Part shown: positions 48,013-54,360 of the stretch, one piece after another
How positions within the stretch are numbered: the stretch's first letter is position 1
Layout of the letters: every line of letters starts with the position of its first letter
DNA from: a bacterium
GTDB lineage: Bacteria; Patescibacteriota; Patescibacteriia; S139-126
Reading direction: 5' to 3'
NCBI GenBank assembly: GCA_030666865.1
Contig: DAOUWZ010000005.1
Coordinates: forward strand, 1 to 54,360
DNA: 54,360 bases
Made by a program: the position numbers and the translations under genes
The notes under the pieces: generated by a model
Seen by the model: only the letters and a program-made list of their open reading frames with translations
What the model was told of the DNA's origin: nothing
Database searches by the model: none

Positions 48013-49046
48013 AATCAACTGTTATAATAATTTTAACTTATAATAGCAGGGGTGATATTGGCCCTTGTCTTAATTCTGTTTTAAGTCAAAGCTATAAACA
48101 GGATTATGATGTGGTGGTAGTTGATAATAATTCCGACGATGACACAGTAAAATTTGTAAAAGAAAAATATCCAAGTATAAAATTGATTGCCAATAAAAAA
48201 AATACCGGATATGCTGGCGGAAATAATATTGGTTTGAATTATGCTTTGGAAAAAGATTATCAAAATTATATTTTATTGAATCCGGACATGATTGTTGATA
48301 TTGATTGGCTGAAGTATTTGATTGCTGTAGCGGATAGTAGAGAAGATGCTGGCATTATTCAATCTAAAGTTCTATTTTTTCACGAAAAGTTTAGAATTAA
48401 TACTATTGGTAATCCGATTCATTATTTGGCTTTTTCTTGGTCTGGAGGGTATAAAAAATTAAGCAGTGCTTATCAGGAAATTATTGACATTCCTTTGGCA
48501 TCTGGCAGCTGTTTGCTGGTTAAAAAAGAAGTACTAAAACAAATAGGCGTATTGGATGAGAAATTATTTATGTACCATGAAGATGTTGATTTTTCCCTGC
48601 GAGCGAAATTGGCTGGCTACAATATTATTCTCGCGCCTGATTCAAAAGCATTTCATAATTATTCATTTTCTTTTGGCACAAGAAAGTTTTATTTTTGCGA
48701 AAGAAATCGTTTATTTGTATTTTTTTCCTATTATTCATTGTTTAGTATTATTTTGTTTTTTCCATTTTTTTTACTAACAGAAATTCTGATGATAATTTAT
48801 GCATTTTTTACTGGTTGGGGTAAATATAAGCTAAAAGCTTATGTCGGCTTGATTATTTTGGTGCCGCATATTTTGAAAAAGAAATTTGAATTAAGAAAAA
48901 TTCGTCAAATAACTGATAGACAGATGATGGATTTTATGAGTGCTAAATTTGAATTTGATGATGTGAATAATATAGGTATAAAATATATTTATAATCCCGT
49001 CTCAACAGTTTATTTTTTGTTGATGAAAAAGATTATTTTTTGGTAA
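48009..49046 (+). CDS. Family 2 glycosyltransferase (rhamnosyltransferase-like)
   Basis: VVVDNNSDDDTVKFV; KKNTGYAGGNNIGLNYAL; LFMYHEDVDFSLRAKLAGY. Confidence 0.9.
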   Translation: MKSTVIIILTYNSRGDIGPCLNSVLSQSYKQDYDVVVVDNNSDDDTVKFVKEKYPSIKLIANKKNTGYAGGNNIGLNYALEKDYQNYILLNPDMIVDIDWLKYLIAVADSREDAGIIQSKVLFFHEKFRINTIGNPIHYLAFSWSGGYKKLSSAYQEIIDIPLASGSCLLVKKEVLKQIGVLDEKLFMYHEDVDFSLRAKLAGYNIILAPDSKAFHNYSFSFGTRKFYFCERNRLFVFFSYYSLFSIILFFPFFLLTEILMIIYAFFTGWGKYKLKAYVGLIILVPHILKKKFELRKIRQITDRQMMDFMSAKFEFDDVNNIGIKYIYNPVSTVYFLLMKKIIFW

Positions 49047-49049
49047 TCT

Positions 49050-50183
49050 ATGAAGATCGCTCAAATAACCTCAGTTTTTCCGCCTTATAAAGGCGGTATT
49101 GGACAAGTAGCATATCATTATGCGCGTTTATTTTATCAGAAAGGTGAAGATCCAACAGTATATACAGTTGATTATGACGCCCGAGAAAGTTTTGATTTTA
49201 AGGTAAAATATTTAAAAACATTTTTAAAATGGGGGAAAGCAGGGTTTTGCCCGCAATTGTTTTGGGAATTGAAAAAGTTTGATGTGATTGGATTGCATTA
49301 TCCCAGTTTTGGATTGGCGGAAGTTGTTTGGTTATGGAAAAAAATTTTTAAATCAAAAACAAAATTGATAATTTTTTATCACCACGATGTGGTTGGTTCT
49401 AGATTTTTGGGAAAAATATTCCGTTGGCATAAAAAATATCTAATGCCTCGAATTATCAAATCAGCTGACTTGGTCATGGTATCTTCTTTTGATTATGCAA
49501 AAAATTCTTATATTAAAAATATTTATGCCAATGCGCCGGAAAAATTTATTGAATTGCCATTTGGAATAACTCATAATTTTTATCCAGCTGAGAAAAATTT
49601 GGATTTATTGAATAAATACAATATTCCAGCAGATAAAAAAATTATTATGAATTTAGGCGGACTTGATAGAAATCATTATTTTAAGGGAGTGAATAATTTG
49701 ATATCTGCTTGCGCGAAAATAAAAAGTGATGACTGGCACTTGTTATTGGTTGGCAGTGGTGATTTGATTTCAAATTTAAAAGAACAAGCAAAAAATTTAA
49801 ATATCGCCGATAAAATTACATTTGCTGGCAGGGCTCGTGATGAAGAATTGCCTGATTTTTACCGTTTAGCCGAGGTGTTTGTATTACCTAGTATAGATAA
49901 AAGCGAGGCGTTTGGGATTGTTTTGATAGAGGCAATGGCTTGCGGTATTCCAATAATCGCATCAAATTTACATGGGGTTAGAACAGTAGTAGATGAAAAT
50001 AAAACAGGGTTTTTAGTAACACCTGGTGATGTTGATGATTTGCATAATAAAATTGAGAAAATAATTTCAAATCCGGAGTTAAGAGATAAATTTTCTATTC
50101 AAGCGCGAAAACGGGTTGAAGAAAATTATTTTTGGGATGATATTGGTGATCAATTAATAAAAATATATCAAAGTGTAATATAG
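49050..50183 (+). CDS. Family 4 glycosyltransferase
   Basis: FPPYKGGIGQVAYHYARLF; SEAFGIVLIEAMACGIPIIASNLHGVRTVV. Confidence 0.92.
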   Translation: MKIAQITSVFPPYKGGIGQVAYHYARLFYQKGEDPTVYTVDYDARESFDFKVKYLKTFLKWGKAGFCPQLFWELKKFDVIGLHYPSFGLAEVVWLWKKIFKSKTKLIIFYHHDVVGSRFLGKIFRWHKKYLMPRIIKSADLVMVSSFDYAKNSYIKNIYANAPEKFIELPFGITHNFYPAEKNLDLLNKYNIPADKKIIMNLGGLDRNHYFKGVNNLISACAKIKSDDWHLLLVGSGDLISNLKEQAKNLNIADKITFAGRARDEELPDFYRLAEVFVLPSIDKSEAFGIVLIEAMACGIPIIASNLHGVRTVVDENKTGFLVTPGDVDDLHNKIEKIISNPELRDKFSIQARKRVEENYFWDDIGDQLIKIYQSVI

Positions 50184-50291
50184 AATTAAGATTTATGATT
50201 CAAGATTTAAGAGATAAATAGATTAAAATAAATTAAACTTCAAAAATCAAAATTTAAAATTTTATAAAAAGGTGAATAGCGCCACTTTCTA

Positions 50292-50343
50292 TCCCCCTGA
50301 CAAGGGGGAACTCCTGCCTGCCGGCAGGCAGGAAAGGGGGTTT
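50292..50343. repeat. tccccctgacaagggggaa...agggggttt repeat interrupted by the cctgcctgccggcaggcagg palindrome (50313-50332)
   Basis: Compare the uninterrupted copy at 15021-15050. Confidence 0.8.
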
Positions 50344-50446
50344 TGAATAGAATTTTTAATTATTCTAATTTCCCCGTTCGCAATAGCTTGTTAGGATTAG
50401 GCTTGTGTGGCGAATAGGTAAACAAATCCCAAATTCAAGATATTAA

Positions 50447-52681
50447 ATGAAATTTATAATTGATTATTTAAATAATAAAACACTATTAATAACATTTTGG
50501 ATAAATGCTTTTTTATTGATACTGAATTTTTTATTTTTCAAAATATATTTTTTTGATATTCTTTTTTTCTTGTTATTTTTTGCTTTAATCGGAATATATT
50601 TGGCAAAAATAATTAAAAATATTTTAAAATGGTCAAGCGCTTGGTCGTTAGTTTTTTCATATTTTTCTCTTTTATATTTGTTGAGTTTTATTGTCGCGAT
50701 ATTTATAGATTTCTATAAGATAAATGATTTGTTGTTATTGCTAAGTTTATTAATTCCTGGGTTAATAATATTTGGTATAGCAAATCAAAAGAGATATAAG
50801 CAGGAAAAACTTAATTTTAATTGGCAAAGTAATAATAAAAATAGCGATAGCATATCAATAAATAAATATTTAATAATCATTCTGCCGGCTCTTTTTGCTT
50901 TAGGGGCGTTTTTTCTTTTTATAGCCAGAACAGGGGAGTATATTCTGACACCTTGGGCGAGCATCTCAAAATTGTATGTTTATGTATTTTTATTAATTAC
51001 TTTTATTGTTGCTTTATTTGTTTTTTCTAGGGCCAGAGTAAAAATAATTTTATTATTTATTATTTTGCATTCATTTTTATTGCATGCTTACCTGCCGGTA
51101 GTTTACGAAACTGGTTTTGGTGGAGATAAATGGAGACACCTGGCTTCGGAAAAATATTTACAACAGGAAAAAGTTTATTCGCCTTCACTTTTTGGCGAAC
51201 CCTTGCGAACAGTTGAGATTGGTCCATTGCAAGTTCCTGAAGTTCTGATTGCCGGAAATAAAACATCTTATGGCAATCAATGGGGGATTACTATATTACT
51301 GGCTAGATTTTTACATATTGATATTTTTTGGATTGATTATTTATTTTTGTTTGTTCTTTGGTCGCTTATTTTACCTTTATTATTATTTAAGTTTGGCAAG
51401 CTGATTTATAATAATATTCATTTTCGATTGTTACTCGCGTTTTTGCCTAGTATTTTTTATACTTTTCAAGTATTTGGTTCAATTACCATTCCAGTTGCGA
51501 TAGGCAGTTTATTTTTTTTCTGGGCTTTGTATTTATGGCTGTTGTATTTGCGTGATGATAATAAGCAGGTCAGGAATATTGCTATAATTTTTTCAATTTT
51601 GATGTACCTTGGGTATGTACTTCATTTTATTGTTATTTTTGAAATAGGCTTATTGATACTGGTCATCAAGTTACTAAAACGGCCTGTTTGGCGAAAGACT
51701 GTCGTTTTTGGGCTAATTATACTATTTATTCTATTTATCCCATTTTTAGAGATATTTATGGGTTATGGGAGCTTTAAAACAGGAGTTTTCAGTTTCAATG
51801 GCGCATTAAGTGGATTGGCCAATGCTTTTGGCGCATTAACAGGAATAATAGCTTTTATTCCGCGGCCGACTCATATTGATCAAGGTAATTGGCTTTTCAA
51901 TCAAACCAGATTGACTCAAACCGAAGCATCATTATTTACTTTGCGCCAGTTGCCATTTTTTATAACTTCGTTTATTTGGTTGTTGGTAGTTTTTGGATTT
52001 TACAAAATAAGAAAAATGAAATTTGATAAAGTTGCCAAATTTATTTGCGGCGGCTTAATTGTTTTAATCTGTAATTATATCATCTCTTGGTATTTTATGG
52101 ACGGTAATCACATTTTAGCTAGACGGCTTGATTTGTTGATTGTGTTTTTAATGATGGTGATGGTGGCTTTGGGAATTTATTTTTTTATTGAAAATATTTT
52201 TAATCATTTAACAAAAAAACAAAAAATATATTTAGTAGCTATGGCTATTGCAATTACTGCTACAGCTACTTATACATCAGGGCCGTTTTTAGAAGTAGTT
52301 ACCAAAGATGAAGTGAGAGCGGCCGAATATATCTGGCAGGAAATTGATAAAACAGACGAGAAGTATTGTGTAGTGGCTAACACTTGGCCGTTGTTGGGAT
52401 TGGAAGCAGCATCGTCCAGAGAAATAATTGCCGGTGGATTTCCAGTTTATTTGGAATATGCCCAACCAGAGAGAGTGAAAATATTTGAAGGTATGCTGAA
52501 GAAACCAAACAAAAAAGATTGGTTCAAAGACGCTTTCCGAGTAACTCACGCGAATGAATGCTGGTATATGCTGGAAAAACGCTGGGTGTCAGATAAAATT
52601 TTTGAACAAATTTTGCAAAAAATTGGCAGCCCTGGCATGGAAATAGGCAATGTGATGATTTGGAAGTTTGACAAAAAGTGA
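50447..52681 (+). CDS. Large polytopic membrane protein, possibly glycosyltransferase-like
   Basis: 744 aa with many TM segments, after the glycosyltransferase genes. Confidence 0.65.
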   Translation: MKFIIDYLNNKTLLITFWINAFLLILNFLFFKIYFFDILFFLLFFALIGIYLAKIIKNILKWSSAWSLVFSYFSLLYLLSFIVAIFIDFYKINDLLLLLSLLIPGLIIFGIANQKRYKQEKLNFNWQSNNKNSDSISINKYLIIILPALFALGAFFLFIARTGEYILTPWASISKLYVYVFLLITFIVALFVFSRARVKIILLFIILHSFLLHAYLPVVYETGFGGDKWRHLASEKYLQQEKVYSPSLFGEPLRTVEIGPLQVPEVLIAGNKTSYGNQWGITILLARFLHIDIFWIDYLFLFVLWSLILPLLLFKFGKLIYNNIHFRLLLAFLPSIFYTFQVFGSITIPVAIGSLFFFWALYLWLLYLRDDNKQVRNIAIIFSILMYLGYVLHFIVIFEIGLLILVIKLLKRPVWRKTVVFGLIILFILFIPFLEIFMGYGSFKTGVFSFNGALSGLANAFGALTGIIAFIPRPTHIDQGNWLFNQTRLTQTEASLFTLRQLPFFITSFIWLLVVFGFYKIRKMKFDKVAKFICGGLIVLICNYIISWYFMDGNHILARRLDLLIVFLMMVMVALGIYFFIENIFNHLTKKQKIYLVAMAIAITATATYTSGPFLEVVTKDEVRAAEYIWQEIDKTDEKYCVVANTWPLLGLEAASSREIIAGGFPVYLEYAQPERVKIFEGMLKKPNKKDWFKDAFRVTHANECWYMLEKRWVSDKIFEQILQKIGSPGMEIGNVMIWKFDKK

Positions 52682-52812
52682 TATTATTAATCTGATAAAG
52701 GTTTATTTATTATAAGTAAGTTCGCATAACATACAATATTCGTTTTTATCCAAACAAAATATTTGTATAAAAACCAATTATGTGAAATAACAAAAAAAAT
52801 TTTCTAATTTAT

Positions 52813-53410
52813 AATTTTGGCAATTTAACTACATATGACTTATCCATTCAACTGTATTACAAATTTTATATTCGTTGAGCATAAACCATCAAAAGCTGAT
52901 GTGATTTTGATTCCTGGTGGAAGTCGTCCACAACTTATAGAAAAAGCTGTTGAATTATACAAAGAGGGATATGCTTCTCATATTTTACCTTCTGGCGGAG
53001 CTAATCCTAAACTTACCGAATATAAAACTGAATGGGAATATCTCCAAAATATTGCCCTTTCATTAGGTGTGCCCGAAAACACTATCCTGAAAGAAGACCA
53101 AGCAAAACACACCTTCGATAATGCAAATTTATCTTGGCAAGTTCTACAAAACAGCAATTTAAAAACCAATAAAGTAATATTTGTTTGTAAAACACATCAC
53201 GCAAGAAGAGCTTTGTTGACATATCAAACAGCTTTTCCAACGAACATTGAATTTGTGGTTTGTCCAATAGTTGATGAAAGAGATGTGCGCAAAGATAATT
53301 GGTTTTTAGATCAAGATAAAATAGACATCATCATGAAAGAAGTCGAAAAAATCGGGCAATATTTTGGAAAGCATATCCCTAACTGGCTGAACCGTTAAAT
53401 TGCCAAAATT
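52813..53410. repeat. 17-bp inverted repeat pair flanking the YdcF-like gene
   Basis: aattttggcaatttaac 52813-52829 and gttaaattgccaaaatt 53394-53410. Confidence 0.9.
52835..53398 (+). CDS. YdcF/DUF218 (SanA/ElyC-like) protein
   Basis: ADVILIPGGSRPQLIEKAVELYKEGYASHILPSGG; HHARRALLTY. Confidence 0.85.
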   Translation: MTYPFNCITNFIFVEHKPSKADVILIPGGSRPQLIEKAVELYKEGYASHILPSGGANPKLTEYKTEWEYLQNIALSLGVPENTILKEDQAKHTFDNANLSWQVLQNSNLKTNKVIFVCKTHHARRALLTYQTAFPTNIEFVVCPIVDERDVRKDNWFLDQDKIDIIMKEVEKIGQYFGKHIPNWLNR

Positions 53411-53451
53411 TCTTTTAACAAGGTAGAATTTTTTTGTTACATCACATAATA

Positions 53452-53578
53452 GCGTGTATCTGGTTCGGAAGATTTGACGCAATTAGATTCAAAAGGAATG
53501 TCAAATCAGCCTCTCCCAAATTTCGCAAAAAAACAATTAGATTTTTAGAGAAATTTTTGCGAAACTTCAGATACACGC
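53452..53578. repeat. Three-way-junction-like inverted-repeat element
   Basis: gcgtgtatctg/cagatacacgc outer; gatttgac/gtcaaatc and tttcgcaaaaa/tttttgcgaaa inner. Confidence 0.8.
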
Positions 53579-53647
53579 GAACATTAGACGAAATGGAAAG
53601 TCATCCCTATCGAAATGTTTTTAATATCTAACTGAAATCAAATTACT

Positions 53648-54163
53648 ATGGCACATATAAATATTGAAATCAAAGCTAAATCTAATAATCAAGATGAGAT
53701 AAGAGAAATCTTAAAATCAAAGAACGCTAACTTTAAAGGTGTTGACCACCAAATTGATACGTACTTTAAAGTCAATAATGGTAGATTGAAATTAAGAGAA
53801 GGAAAAATTGAAAATCATCTTATTCATTATCAAAGAGAAAACAAAGAAGGTCCTAAACAATCTGATGTTACTTTGTTTAAATCAGACCCTAAATCTTCAT
53901 TGAAAGAAATTTTAACTAAATCTCTTGGTGTTTTAGTCGTTGTTGATAAAAAGAGAGAAATTTATTTTATTGATAATGTAAAATTTCATATTGATATAGT
54001 TGAAGATTTAGGGACTTTTGTTGAAATTGAAGCTATTGATAATGATGGTACATTTGGAAAAGATAAATTACTTGAACAATGTCAATTTTTCCTTGATTTA
54101 TTTAAGATTTCTCAAGAAGATTTGATTTCAGTTTCTTATAGTGATTTATTATTACAGAAGTAA
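53648..54163 (+). CDS. CYTH-domain protein (class IV adenylate cyclase-like)
   Basis: NIEIKAKSNNQDEIREILKSKNANFKGVDHQIDTYFKVNNGRLKLREG; FVEIEAID. Confidence 0.85.
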   Translation: MAHINIEIKAKSNNQDEIREILKSKNANFKGVDHQIDTYFKVNNGRLKLREGKIENHLIHYQRENKEGPKQSDVTLFKSDPKSSLKEILTKSLGVLVVVDKKREIYFIDNVKFHIDIVEDLGTFVEIEAIDNDGTFGKDKLLEQCQFFLDLFKISQEDLISVSYSDLLLQK

Positions 54164-54237
54164 CGGGCTGACTTTCAACTCAAGGGGACGCTGCGCTTTC
54201 GCTTCACTACGTTACGCTCACCCTCGTATATCCCTGA

Positions 54238-54342
54238 CGTTATTATAAATTCCGCTTCGCTTCATTTAGAATAACGCGCGCGGATACCTCCGCTGTCATA
54301 CTCCATTCCGCTCCGCGGAACTTCGTATAACAGCGGATATCC
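54238..54342. repeat. GC-rich hairpin array after the CYTH gene
   Basis: cgttatt/aataacg (54238-54276); ggatacctccgctgtcata/tataacagcggatatcc (54282-54342). Confidence 0.65.
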
Positions 54343-54360
54343 AAAATTTCTTTACGCAAA

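Noticed and set aside
53434-53631. 65-aa ORF
   Set aside because: TTG start and contained almost entirely in the three-way-junction inverted-repeat element.

Overview
AT-rich window whose gene content looks like a Patescibacteria/CPR chromosome (taxonomic inference from gene content only). Left part: a DUF4012-like protein, a ~0.83 kb ORF-poor region that looks like a large multi-helix ncRNA (consensus promoter, seven or more long helices, terminator), murJ, lepA with a duplicated 5' end, a first NAPRTase-like gene, and a divisome-like block (FtsB-like, PpiC-like, RlpA-like, FtsE, FtsX). A tRNA-Gln(TTG) gene is preceded by two broken 5' copies, each interrupted by a GC-rich palindrome, plus a GIY-YIG ORF. 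After the tRNA lies a ~15 kb accessory/defence island: Mrr-like nuclease, serine recombinase, HTH protein, ParB-like/DNA methylase, a candidate ~290 nt structured RNA, a PD-(D/E)XK protein, HsdR, an HsdM-HsdS fusion, HEPN-like proteins, a Cas4/RecB-like nuclease and a GIY-YIG protein. Short direct repeats flank the island. Next is a cluster with two more NAPRTase-like paralogs, a P-loop kinase, a phosphotransferase and two LOG/SLOG-like proteins. Then come a CAP protein, metK and a cell-surface glycan cluster. The right end has a YdcF gene bounded by a 17-bp inverted repeat, a three-way-junction-like repeat, a CYTH protein and further hairpins. Strongest candidates for undescribed biology: the 3.25-4.08 kb RNA, the 20.05-20.33 kb RNA, the palindrome insertions with empty/filled-site evidence, and the tRNA-Gln/GIY-YIG arrangement. 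All assignments were made by reading the sequence; no database search was run.
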